Positions 43,226 to 51,295 of a DNA stretch of 64,000 nt are shown in pieces. This DNA comes from an uncultured Clostridium sp. GTDB lineage: Bacteria; Bacillota; Clostridia; Lachnospirales; Lachnospiraceae. The stretch is from assembly GCA_946553025.1 (NCBI GenBank), contig CAMNRM010000013.1, positions 1 to 64,000 of the forward strand, given 5' to 3'. The notes beneath the pieces were generated by a model. That model was not told where the DNA came from, ran no database searches, and saw nothing but the letters and a program-made list of their open reading frames with translations. Positions within the stretch are counted from its first letter, which is position 1, and each line of letters starts with the position of its first letter. A program made the translations under genes and the position numbers.

Positions 43226-44224
43226 ATGCAGGAAATCATTTACCCCGAACGGTTGAAGCGGGGAGATAAGGTCGGGCTGGTTGCTCCGGCCTTTCCTGTT
43301 TCTAAGGCGCGGACAGAACTCTGCGTAAAGGCCATCGAAGAACTGGGGCTTAAGGTGGAAGTGGGTCCGCGGATGGAGCAGGACGGATGGGTTATGGAGC
43401 ATTTTAAAGAAGGAGATCGCCGGAAATGGGCGGGGGTGAAGGGATATCTGGAAACTTTTTACCTGGCAGGAAGGCCCGAGAGCCGGGCGGAGGATATTCA
43501 CCGGATGTTTGCCGACCCGGAGATTAAGGGAATTATCTGTGCGCGTGGCGGTTATGGAAGCGCACAGGTGATGCCGTTTCTGGATAAGGAAATCATTACA
43601 GGAAATCCAAAGATTTTTCTGGGATTTTCCGATCTCACCAATATCTTAAACTGGATTAACCAGACGTGCGGATTTGTGGCCTACCATGGACCGATGGCCT
43701 CGACCAATATGGTTGATCCGCCGATGGACGCCTATACAAGGTCGGCGCTTGAACAGGCGGTATTTGCAGATTGGGAAGAATTGGAATTTAAAAATCCCGA
43801 GGGCGATGAACTGGAAACGATTGTGCCGGGAAGAGCCGAAGGTCGTCTGGTCGGGGGCAATGTTACCGTCTTTGCCCGGACACTGGGAACCTTTTACCAG
43901 CCGGATGTGCGGGGAAGAATCTTGTTTCTGGAAGATGTGTCCGAGCAGGTCGCTTCCCTGGATATGTATTTTGCTCAGATGGAAAATGCGGGAATCTTTG
44001 ACCAGGTAAGCGGGATTTTATTCGGCGATTTTAATGAATGTGAAAATAAGTATGAGGAAAGCTATAAGGTGGAGGAACTTTTGCGGGATCGGTTTTCTTC
44101 CAAGAAGATTCCTGTACTTGCCGGTCTGCGCTGCGGCCACCGCGCCGTAACCGGAACCCTGCCCATGGGTGCCTGGTGCGCGATGGACGCGGAGGCGGGG
44201 AAGGTGAGGTTTTTACGCAGGTAG
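43226..44224 (+). CDS. ldcA: LD-carboxypeptidase (MccF/LdcA, peptidase S66)
   Basis: 332 residues, ATG after GGAAGAGAGG. Family S66 motifs: VGLVAPAFPV, IKGIICARGGYGSAQVMPFLD, FLGFSDLT (nucleophile Ser) and GHRAVTGTLPMG (catalytic His). Releases the terminal D-Ala from murein tetrapeptides in the cytosol. Its stop overlaps the stop of the convergent alr gene by 12 bp. Together with the Opp genes upstream this suggests recycling of imported wall peptides. Confidence 0.9.
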   Translation: MQEIIYPERLKRGDKVGLVAPAFPVSKARTELCVKAIEELGLKVEVGPRMEQDGWVMEHFKEGDRRKWAGVKGYLETFYLAGRPESRAEDIHRMFADPEIKGIICARGGYGSAQVMPFLDKEIITGNPKIFLGFSDLTNILNWINQTCGFVAYHGPMASTNMVDPPMDAYTRSALEQAVFADWEELEFKNPEGDELETIVPGRAEGRLVGGNVTVFARTLGTFYQPDVRGRILFLEDVSEQVASLDMYFAQMENAGIFDQVSGILFGDFNECENKYEESYKVEELLRDRFSSKKIPVLAGLRCGHRAVTGTLPMGAWCAMDAEAGKVRFLRR

Positions 44225-45373
44225 AAAGCCGTGGCGCACCTTAACGATTTCTCCATTTCGCGTATAAACTCTGGGAGGCCGCCTGGTCAGCCGGGATACG
44301 ATATCATTTTTATTCGTTTCGGCGAGAAGGGCGGCTTCCTGAATACTCATCGTATTTCCGGTTCCGTCCCCGTAGATAATTACCTCATCGCCCACCTGGG
44401 CTTCGGGGACTTCGCTTAAATCGACCATACACTGATCCATGCAGATTACCCCCACAATCGGAACCTGTTTTCCGTGGATGGTGACCCAGCCCTTTCCCCG
44501 AAGGTTTCGCGGATAACCGTCGGCATAGCCGAAGGGGAGGGTGGCAATCCGGGTGTCTTTCTCGGCCCTCCAGGTAAAGTCGTAGCTAACGCCTTCCCCG
44601 GCCTGGACAGGTGAGATATGGTTAATCCGGCTTTTCATGGAAAGGGCCTGGAGGATATCCAGTTCTCCCTTGTGAAAGCCTTTCAGCCCATAGAGAATTG
44701 CCCCGGCCCGAATCCCATCCATCCGGTACTGCGGATAATCCACTCCCGCGATAGAGTCGGCGATGTGCCAGCAGGGGATGTGGACTTTTCTTTTTTCCAG
44801 CGCTTCCTTTACGGAAAGGAAAAGCTGAAACTGTTCTTCATTGGTTTTATCGTCTAAGAGAACCAGATGGGTAAAAATCCCGTCGATGATGATATTGGGA
44901 AGATGAGCGATGGCCTCTATCCGGTCCATACTTTCCTCATTGACCAAAAATCCCAGGCGGTGGAAGCCTGTATCGATTTTTATATGGATGTGGGCCGTCT
45001 GTTTGTGTTTTGCTGCCGCTTGGCTTAAAGCGGATGCCTGTTCAAAAGTATCAATGGTCTGGATAAGGTGATACTGTAAGACATCGTCAAAATACTCGTT
45101 CCGGGTAAGTCCCATCAGCAGAACAGGGTAGTTTGGGAAATGCTGCTTTAACTCTATCCCTTCCGAGAGCGTGGCAACGCAGAGCAGATCGGCACCGTTT
45201 TCCATAAGCACCGGGGCAAGGACAGCAGCGCCGTGACCATAGGCGTCGGCTTTAACTACGGCTCCGATGGTTATGCCAGGCCCGCACATATTGCGGATGG
45301 CGCGGATATTATGTTCTATGCGATCGAGATTAATTTCGATATAGGTTTCTCTCAGTAAACTTTGGTGTTCCAT
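44213..45373 (-). CDS. alr: Alanine racemase
   Basis: 386 residues on the minus strand, GGAGG before ATG (45371-45373). PLP-binding Lys41 in AVVKADAYGHG. Conserved IKIDTGFHRLGF, GVSYDFTWRA (likely the catalytic Tyr) and VICMDQCMVDL. Interconverts L- and D-alanine for the cell wall. Convergent with ldcA, whose product yields D-Ala or its peptide. Confidence 0.95.
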   Translation of the reverse strand: MEHQSLLRETYIEINLDRIEHNIRAIRNMCGPGITIGAVVKADAYGHGAAVLAPVLMENGADLLCVATLSEGIELKQHFPNYPVLLMGLTRNEYFDDVLQYHLIQTIDTFEQASALSQAAAKHKQTAHIHIKIDTGFHRLGFLVNEESMDRIEAIAHLPNIIIDGIFTHLVLLDDKTNEEQFQLFLSVKEALEKRKVHIPCWHIADSIAGVDYPQYRMDGIRAGAILYGLKGFHKGELDILQALSMKSRINHISPVQAGEGVSYDFTWRAEKDTRIATLPFGYADGYPRNLRGKGWVTIHGKQVPIVGVICMDQCMVDLSEVPEAQVGDEVIIYGDGTGNTMSIQEAALLAETNKNDIVSRLTRRPPRVYTRNGEIVKVRHGFLPA

Positions 45374-45401
45374 AAACGATTTCCTCCTGTGCAGATGATA
45401 G

Positions 45402-45427
45402 GTTACGGTTTATACGTTCACAGCAAC
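45402..45427. repeat. Intergenic 26-bp quasi-palindrome, copy 3
   Basis: GTTACGGTTTATACG then TTCACAGCAAC, between alr and the HxlR gene. Confidence 0.8.
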
Positions 45428-45473
45428 GCGATTATTTCATCGGACATTGGCTTTGGGAAGCACAGTGTATAGG

Positions 45474-45809
45474 TTAAGCGTTTTTCTTTTTATATTCGTT
45501 TCCCCACGCAAACATGGCATCTAAAATGGGCTTCAGGCTAAATCCTGTTTCGGTCAGGGTGTATTCAACCCGCGGCGGTACTTCGGGGTAGACTTTTCGG
45601 GTAAGAAGTCCGCTGGCTTCCATTGCACGTAAATTGGCAGTCAGTACTTTTTGTGAAATATTTCCAACAGATTTTTTTAATTCTCCAAAACGTTTTGTGC
45701 CTTCTAAGAGGTCACGGATAATCAGAACCTTCCATCGATCGCTGATCAGCATTAAGGTTGTTTCCACCGGGCAGGCGGGTAAATTTTTTTCTAATAATTT
45801 TTTTTCCAT
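45474..45809 (-). CDS. HxlR-family transcriptional regulator
   Basis: 111 residues. Starts with the family hallmark CPVETTLMLISDRWKVLIIRDLLEG, then SVGNISQKVLTANLRAMEASGLLTRKVYPEVPPRVEYTLTETG. Winged-helix dimer, often with a redox or aldehyde-responsive cysteine near the N-terminus; Cys13 here. Divergent from the NAD(P)-binding gene at 46012. Motifs AAAGTGCTTACTTTAC near 45865-45880 resemble the usual HxlR operators, so it likely controls both genes. Confidence 0.9.
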   Translation of the reverse strand: MEKKLLEKNLPACPVETTLMLISDRWKVLIIRDLLEGTKRFGELKKSVGNISQKVLTANLRAMEASGLLTRKVYPEVPPRVEYTLTETGFSLKPILDAMFAWGNEYKKKNA

Positions 45810-46011
45810 GAAAATCCCCTCATTTCTCCATAATTGTTTCCTTCCGGTAACTACGGCACAATAAAGTGCTTACTTTACGTTTTTGCGCTATGGATTTATT
45901 ATAATCTTGCAGGCGGGAAAAAACAAGCCGTAAACGAAAGCAAAAAGAAAGTGCAAAAAGAAAGAGCAAAATGAAAACAAAATGAAAAAAGAGAATAAGG
46001 AGGATTAAACG

Positions 46012-46641
46012 ATGAAATTGGCAGTTGTTTGTGCAAATGGTAAAGAGGGCAGGCTGATTGTTAAGGAAGCGATGGAAAGAGGTGCTGATGTTACCGCGGT
46101 TGTGCGGGGGGAAAACCAGTCGGCGGCAGAAAAGGTTCTGAAAAAAGATTTGTTTGATTTGACTGCGGCTGATTTGGAGGGATTTGATGTTGTGATTGAT
46201 GCTTTTGGCGCGTGGACGCCGGAAACACTGCCGCAGCACAGTCTTTCGCTGAAGCACCTCTGCGATCTGGTAAGCGGAAAGGAAACAAGGCTTCTTGTTG
46301 TCGGCGGTGCAGGCAGTTTGTATGTGAACCCGGAACATACAAAACAGGTGATGGACGGGGCGGATTTCCCGGAAATCTTTAAGCCGCTTGCTTTTCATAT
46401 GGGTAAGGCACTGGACGAACTCCGCACCAGAACGGATGTAAAATGGACCTATATCAGCCCAGCCGGAGATTTTCAGGCCGACGGGGACAGAACGGGTAAG
46501 TATATCCTGGGCGGCGAGGAACTGACATTAAACTCCAGAGGGGAAAGCGTGATCAGCTATGCCGATTATGCGGTTGCTCTGGTTGATGAAGCGTTAAATG
46601 GAAACCATGTGCAGCAGAGGATTTCTGTGGTAGCAGAATAA
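46012..46641 (+). CDS. NAD(P)-binding Rossmann-fold protein (YwnB-like)
   Basis: 209 residues, ATG after AAGGAGG. Opening MKLAVVCANGKEGRLIVKEAMERG is a Rossmann motif, slightly unusual in the glycine pattern (GKEG). Later VVGGAGSLYVNP and YISPAGDF are typical of SDR-a5 (NmrA/YwnB) proteins. Likely reductase or sensor. Expected to be controlled by the divergent HxlR. Confidence 0.85.
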   Translation: MKLAVVCANGKEGRLIVKEAMERGADVTAVVRGENQSAAEKVLKKDLFDLTAADLEGFDVVIDAFGAWTPETLPQHSLSLKHLCDLVSGKETRLLVVGGAGSLYVNPEHTKQVMDGADFPEIFKPLAFHMGKALDELRTRTDVKWTYISPAGDFQADGDRTGKYILGGEELTLNSRGESVISYADYAVALVDEALNGNHVQQRISVVAE

Positions 46642-46712
46642 AGAGGGAAGGATTTGCGGCTTAAACGCAGGCGGGAGAAAATCAGGACACCGATTGGAGA
46701 AAGGGGAAAGCT

Positions 46713-47501
46713 ATGACACAGAAAGCTATGACACAGACAGAAAGGCTTCTTTATCTGATAAATTATCTGATGGACGAGGAGGATGAATTAAAAACACTGG
46801 CGATTCCGGTTAAAGATAACGAGAGGAAACGCCTGCTGCGCTCACTGATGAATGTTCGTCCGCCGAAGCCTGTGACCAATGATTTTTTAATGGTGCAGGA
46901 CGAATATTTACAGGAAGAACTTCGAGAGAAAGGTATAATCTCTTTAGAGGATATGCTTCCTGCAGAGTCCGGGATTTATTTGTGGCAGGGGGATATCACA
47001 CGATTATCGGCAGATGCCATCGTAAATGCCGCAAATCATACTCTGCTGGGATGTTTTATTCCCTGTCATGGCTGTATTGACAATGCTATCCATTCTGCCG
47101 CCGGTGTAGAACTTCGTCTGGAATGTCATCATCTTATGGAGGGGCAGAAAGAAAAGGAACCGACGGGCAAAGCCAAAATAACAAAGGCTTACCATCTTCC
47201 GTGCCGCTATATTCTTCACACCGTCGGCCCGATTGTCGATGGAGAGGTTACCGAGAGGGATTGTGCACAGTTATCGGACTGCTATCGCTCCTGCCTGGAA
47301 CTTGCCGCAGAATATCAGTTAAAAAGTATTGCCTTTTGCTGTATTTCTACCGGAGAGTTTCATTTCCCCAATGAAACCGCCGCCCAAATAGCGATTCAGA
47401 CCGTAAAGGACTATCAAAAAAAGAATCCAAATGGTATAGAGGTGATTTTTAATGTGTTCAAAGACAAAGACTATGAAATCTACAAACGCTTGCTGGGATA
47501 A
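46713..47501 (+). CDS. Zinc-dependent macrodomain ADP-ribose hydrolase
   Basis: 262 residues. N-terminal helical extension (about 1-85) then the macrodomain: WQGDITRLSADAIVNAANHTLLGCFIPCHGCIDNAIHSAAG. The inserted CHGCIDN is the zinc-binding loop of Zn-Macro proteins. ISTGEFHFPNETAAQIAI completes the fold. Established knowledge: this subfamily pairs with SirTM sirtuins and removes their ADP-ribose marks. The gene just before a SirTM gene fits. Confidence 0.9.
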   Translation: MTQKAMTQTERLLYLINYLMDEEDELKTLAIPVKDNERKRLLRSLMNVRPPKPVTNDFLMVQDEYLQEELREKGIISLEDMLPAESGIYLWQGDITRLSADAIVNAANHTLLGCFIPCHGCIDNAIHSAAGVELRLECHHLMEGQKEKEPTGKAKITKAYHLPCRYILHTVGPIVDGEVTERDCAQLSDCYRSCLELAAEYQLKSIAFCCISTGEFHFPNETAAQIAIQTVKDYQKKNPNGIEVIFNVFKDKDYEIYKRLLG

Positions 47502-47578
47502 CAGGGATACAGGCGTATACGGAGATATAAATACTTGCCGGGATAACAGGGGTATAGGTGCATACCAGGATAACAGGG
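47495..47578 (+). repeat. Three direct copies of GGATAACAGGG at the macro/sirtuin junction
   Basis: GGATAACAGGG (with an extra G in the first two) occurs at 47496-47506, 47541-47551 and 47568-47578. The first two sit in a 45-bp repeat. They resemble the core of the I-SceI site TAGGGATAACAGGGTAAT, which is probably coincidence. Confidence 0.6.
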
Positions 47579-47589
47579 AAAAGGCGAGG

Positions 47590-48399
47590 ATGAAGATTAA
47601 GGAAGCGGATGCCATCCTGATAGGCGCAGGTGCAGGACTTTCTGCATCTGCGGGCTTTACGTATTCCGGGAAGCGCTTTGAAGAGAATTTTCCGGACTTT
47701 ATCGAAAAATACGGCTTTGCGGATATGTATTCTGCGGGCTTTTATCCCTATAAAACCTTAGAGGAATACTGGGCATACTGGAGCCGCTATATTTTGATTA
47801 ACCGTTATCAGGATGCGCCGAAAAACGTGTACCATGATTTATACCGGCTGGTGCAGGATAAGGATTATTTTGTTTTAACCACAAATGTAGATCACTGCTT
47901 TCAAAAGGCGGGCTTTGACAAAAACCGATTGTTTTATACGCAGGGCGATTACGGCTTATGGCAGTGTTCTAAGCCCTGCCATGATAAAACCTATGATAAT
48001 GAAACGGTGGTGAAAAAGATGGCTGCCGAACAAAAAGACCTGCGGATTCCCTCCGCGCTTATTCCTTATTGTCCCGTTTGCGGCGCACCGATGACGATGA
48101 ATTTACGGGCCGATAACACTTTTGTTGAGGATAAGGGCTGGCACAGGGCAGCAAAGAGGTATCGGGCATTTATCGAAGGACACAGGGGATTAAAGCTCTT
48201 ATATCTGGAATTGGGTGTCGGCGGCAATACCCCCGGAATTATTAAGTATCCTTTCTGGCAGATGACGGCGGCAAATCCGAAGGCTGTGTATATCTGTGTG
48301 AATAATGGGGAGGCAGTCTGTCCGGGGGAGATTGCGGGGCAGTCGATATGTTTAAACGAAGATATTGGGAAATTTTTACATCAACTTATCGCATTATAA
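47590..48399 (+). CDS. Class M sirtuin (SirTM), protein ADP-ribosyltransferase
   Basis: Start at ATG 47590 (MKIKEADAILIGAGAGLSASAGF) after AAGGCGAGG; an in-frame ATG at 47452 would add 46 repetitive residues overlapping the macro gene. 269 residues. NAD motif GAGAGLSASAGF, TTNVDHCF, and TQGDYG where deacetylase sirtuins have the catalytic His; Gln here is a class M trait. CPVCGAP forms part of the zinc module. Established SirTM operons ADP-ribosylate a lipoylated GcvH-like carrier; no such carrier or LplA2 gene is in this window. Confidence 0.9.
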   Translation: MKIKEADAILIGAGAGLSASAGFTYSGKRFEENFPDFIEKYGFADMYSAGFYPYKTLEEYWAYWSRYILINRYQDAPKNVYHDLYRLVQDKDYFVLTTNVDHCFQKAGFDKNRLFYTQGDYGLWQCSKPCHDKTYDNETVVKKMAAEQKDLRIPSALIPYCPVCGAPMTMNLRADNTFVEDKGWHRAAKRYRAFIEGHRGLKLLYLELGVGGNTPGIIKYPFWQMTAANPKAVYICVNNGEAVCPGEIAGQSICLNEDIGKFLHQLIAL

Positions 48400-48474
48400 T
48401 TTTGTTACAATTTGGATAAATTTCAACGTATGATATGTAGTGAATAGTAGTGAATATAATATTTTGAGAATCCG

Positions 48475-48504
48475 GCAGCTATCCATGGATGATGAGATAG
48501 CTGC
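48475..48504. terminator. Hairpin between convergent sirtuin and GNAT genes
   Basis: GCAGCTATC (48475-48483) pairs with GATAGCTGC (48496-48504). No T run follows, so termination is doubtful; may be an mRNA end stabiliser. Just after it ATGTGAACAGTAAC is a fragment of the 26-bp repeat. Confidence 0.45.
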
Positions 48505-48547
48505 TGGTCAGCGCAGCAAGTGCGCAGACCTATGTGAACAGTAACAT

Positions 48548-49555
48548 CTAAAGAACCTTTCGCATAAACATTTCCATCGGCTGTTCTAATGGTGTGTTAT
48601 TCAGTAAAAGGGCACCGCATTCGATATAACCTAATTTTCGATACAGATGCTGGGCGTCTTCATTCACCTGTGTGGACAGAAGAACCATGGAATAGCCTTG
48701 TTTTTTCATCTCTTCTTCCCATGCTTTCATTGCTTTTGACGCAATTTTCTTATTTCTGTGGGTTTCTATAACATAAATAAAATTAAGGAAGGGAAGATTA
48801 TCCCATAAGATACAGTAATGCATCAGTCCTACCCGCACACGTCCCTCCAGGAAAATATATCCCGTTTTTGTACAGACGTGGTTTTGATACTGTAATTCAC
48901 TTAGATGGGCATCGATTTCCATGGCAAAGTCCTTGTCCGTTTCCTGCATAAGCTTCATATCGAATTTTTCTTTTGCCTGTCTGGCTTGTTTTTGGCGTTC
49001 CCTTCGTTTTTGTTTCGCTCGTTCTTCTCTCAGATAAAGCTGATGTCTTTCCGCGAGAAATTCATAATAATACCGCTCCAGTACATTTACGGCAATTCCT
49101 CTGGTGTAATAGGTGTGTGCAGCAGATGAAAGCTGTTCGTCGATGACAGCGTAGGAGCCGCTGATGGAGGGTTTTCCTGTTTTTGAGGAAATAGTAAACA
49201 CATTGTCCTGACACACGATCTGCCCGACATGGTAGTCTGGGGGAAGAGGGAGGGCGCTGCTTTCGATTTCGGAAATTCGGCAGCGGTCACCTGGCTTAAC
49301 ATCTGAAGGAATCAGGTACAGCACTTCGATGATCTGTTTTTCTTCATTCATTTCCCAATCCTCTGTAGCCAGGATTCCCGAGGAAGAAATACAGGCCCGG
49401 GCTTTTCCTACAGCAATAATATTTTCATGCTCATCAAGGGCTGCGAGGATTTCTTTTTCGCCAAGAAAGAGAACATTGGAGGATTTCCATTCATTTTTAC
49501 TTTTTAAGAGTGCGCTGATAAAATCCATATCTGCTACCTTACTTTCTTTGTTCAT
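48548..49555 (-). CDS. GNAT-family acetyltransferase with long N-terminal domain
   Basis: 335 residues. C-terminal third is the acetyltransferase: FIYVIETHRNKKIASKAMKAWEEEM (acetyl-CoA loop) and LSTQVNEDAQHLYRKLGYIECGAL. Residues 1-140 are unrecognised, with IAVGKARACISSSG and GDRCRISEIES. Residues 170-200 are a basic coiled stretch (REERAKQKRRERQKQARQAKEK). Such long N-terminal fusions suggest a protein or tRNA substrate; unknown. Confidence 0.8.
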   Translation of the reverse strand: MNKESKVADMDFISALLKSKNEWKSSNVLFLGEKEILAALDEHENIIAVGKARACISSSGILATEDWEMNEEKQIIEVLYLIPSDVKPGDRCRISEIESSALPLPPDYHVGQIVCQDNVFTISSKTGKPSISGSYAVIDEQLSSAAHTYYTRGIAVNVLERYYYEFLAERHQLYLREERAKQKRRERQKQARQAKEKFDMKLMQETDKDFAMEIDAHLSELQYQNHVCTKTGYIFLEGRVRVGLMHYCILWDNLPFLNFIYVIETHRNKKIASKAMKAWEEEMKKQGYSMVLLSTQVNEDAQHLYRKLGYIECGALLLNNTPLEQPMEMFMRKVL

Positions 49556-49656
49556 TGTCTGTGATTGTTGGTTATGATTGTTTTATTATACAGCACCTGT
49601 CTGTAAAATGGAATTGTTTTGGAATGATAATTTTAGAATGACAGCAATAAAAAAGA

Positions 49657-49686
49657 TTGTATGTGAAAGAAAAACTATGGTACAAT
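49657..49686 (+). promoter_or_regulatory. Promoter of the 49711 islet
   Basis: -35 TTGTAT (49657-49662), 18-bp spacer, -10 TACAAT (49681-49686). Confidence 0.65.
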
Positions 49687-49710
49687 ATTAAGCATGATAG
49701 GAGGGGTATT

Positions 49711-50187
49711 ATGGCATTACATGTTTATACAAGTGAGAAATTTATCCCCCAGGAAATGCGACTGGTTTTATGGGGGGATAGCTATTTTGATACACATACT
49801 TATTTATCAACCGATCCCTTAGTAACTGACATACTGTGGACAGTAGACAAAGCGAAGTATAACAATAAGAACTCTTTTATAAGCAGAGTGCCGGAGATAG
49901 GGGCTTTAAATAAGAATTATCTTAGCAGTGGTACAAAAACGCTGTTAAATATTATCAATCACCCGGATATTTGTTTCAGCATTGAAACCTGCGGGGGTAA
50001 TGCTTTAGATTTTATTCCTTATCTGCATTCCGGCAATATATTATGGAGGTTAGCTGTTTTAAATTATGCGGGAGATTCAACGGAATGTGATATCATTTTA
50101 AATGGCAGCAGGCAATACACAAATATTTTCCGGTTTTTGGAAACATTAATGGATGGGGGTAATTTTTATGAGCCTGACCTTGAATAG
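49711..50187 (+). CDS. DUF4869-like protein (158 aa)
   Basis: ATG 49711 after ATAGGAGGGG. MALHVYTSEKF start, then PEIGALNKNYLSSGTKTLLNIINHPDICFSIETCGGNALDFIPYL, similar in layout to DUF4869 proteins of Firmicutes (the LSSGTKTLLL region). Small soluble protein. Overlaps the next gene by 20 bp. Function unknown. Confidence 0.65.
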   Translation: MALHVYTSEKFIPQEMRLVLWGDSYFDTHTYLSTDPLVTDILWTVDKAKYNNKNSFISRVPEIGALNKNYLSSGTKTLLNIINHPDICFSIETCGGNALDFIPYLHSGNILWRLAVLNYAGDSTECDIILNGSRQYTNIFRFLETLMDGGNFYEPDLE

Positions 50188-50590
50188 AGAAATAGGAGGA
50201 GTAAAGTTTGAAGTTGATTTTAAGGATAAAGTTTGTGTTATGATGGGATTTTCCGGAACAGGCAAAACCTATTTGCTGAGAACATTAAAGTCCTGTTTAG
50301 ATGCTCAGGAGATATCTTGTCTGTATATCTCTCCTGGTAATCTCAGCGAATTAGGAGTATCTGTATCTGATTTGAAAGATTTAATTCAGAGGAATCATCC
50401 AAGAGTCGTTTTGTTTGACAATGCCAGCTTATATCTTACAGATACATTATTTCAGGCTGCATTTATGGTATGTGATTATATTGTTGTTGGTACAAATTAT
50501 CTAAATCATACCGAGTTGAAAGATTGCGGTTATTATGCTATTGATTTTACATCCGATGTTTTACGGGTAATGAGGGAGAGTTATGCCTGA
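50168..50590 (+). CDS. Small P-loop ATPase-like protein (140 aa)
   Basis: ATG 50168 (MSLTLNREIGG) after GGGGGT. Walker A GFSGTGKTYLL near residues 29-39 and a possible Walker B VVLFDNASLYL near 80. No helicase or ABC signature; the protein is too short for a full AAA domain. Overlaps both neighbours, so the three are co-translated. Possible DUF4869-associated ATPase. Confidence 0.75.
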   Translation: MSLTLNREIGGVKFEVDFKDKVCVMMGFSGTGKTYLLRTLKSCLDAQEISCLYISPGNLSELGVSVSDLKDLIQRNHPRVVLFDNASLYLTDTLFQAAFMVCDYIVVGTNYLNHTELKDCGYYAIDFTSDVLRVMRESYA

Positions 50591-51041
50591 AATTTATGTT
50601 TTTGAGGATAATGGACCAGAGGATGGCCTTGTGGAGAAGGGGATGCTTATAACGCCCAGCAGCACGCTGCTTTTAAATTCCTGTAATGGTCATACTATGC
50701 GGTTTCTTAATGGCAGTACACATACATTAGATAAGTTAAAGCGGATAATGCAGCGAGATGGAACGGAAACTTACTATATTGTATTTTATGATGTTTCGCC
50801 AAATAATATAAATACCGTAAATGAATATAGGGAAGGCGAATTTTTGTTCACCTATAAGGAAAATTTAAAGAACAAAAAATTACCTGGTGCGATAAAGTCT
50901 TTAGAAAAAAGTTATAAATATATCCTGGAAAAACAACTTTATGTATGTTTGAACAACCATAATAGTGAATCAAGAAATAACTGTGGGTGGTTTTATAAGA
51001 ATGATTGCAATTGTGAGGGATGTTCTTTTAGTCAAAAATAA
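50583..51041 (+). CDS. Hypothetical protein (152 aa) with Cys-rich tail
   Basis: ATG 50583 sits 8 bp before the end of the previous gene. Residues 1-100 are mixed, with a stretch ETYYIVFYDVSPNNIN. The tail CGWFYKNDCNCEGCSFSQK has four Cys in 17 residues, a likely metal site. No family recognised. Last secure gene of the islet. Confidence 0.65.
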   Translation: MPEIYVFEDNGPEDGLVEKGMLITPSSTLLLNSCNGHTMRFLNGSTHTLDKLKRIMQRDGTETYYIVFYDVSPNNINTVNEYREGEFLFTYKENLKNKKLPGAIKSLEKSYKYILEKQLYVCLNNHNSESRNNCGWFYKNDCNCEGCSFSQK

Positions 51042-51068
51042 ACAAAAGCTTATAAGGCCGAGCGATTA

Positions 51069-51269
51069 GTGTCATCACTGCCCATATTTACGATAGTATC
51101 AAGAGAGCACAAAATGCTTTTAAAATGTTATGGTATTGATACAGAACCTGTGTCTTTAGATAAAGCGGTTCATAAGCAGGCTGATTTTTATAAGCAATTA
51201 TCTGAAAATATGGGGTTTACAAATATATTCAGTGCAGATGTAATTGATACACCCGATATAAAATTATAG
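51069..51269 (+). CDS. Doubtful small frame, possibly a gene fragment (66 aa)
   Basis: GTG start without clear site. The peptide has an even composition (SREHKMLLKCYGIDTEPVSLDKAVHKQADFYKQL) and follows the islet on the same strand. May be a decayed gene; it ends 26 bp before recJ. Confidence 0.35.
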   Translation: MSSLPIFTIVSREHKMLLKCYGIDTEPVSLDKAVHKQADFYKQLSENMGFTNIFSADVIDTPDIKL

Positions 51270-51295
51270 AGAATGGATGATACAAAGGAGTCATA

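Noticed and set aside
47495-47551. I-SceI homing sites
   Set aside because: The match stops short of the full 18-bp site and lies in or before a coding sequence with no intron or homing gene, so chance similarity is likelier.
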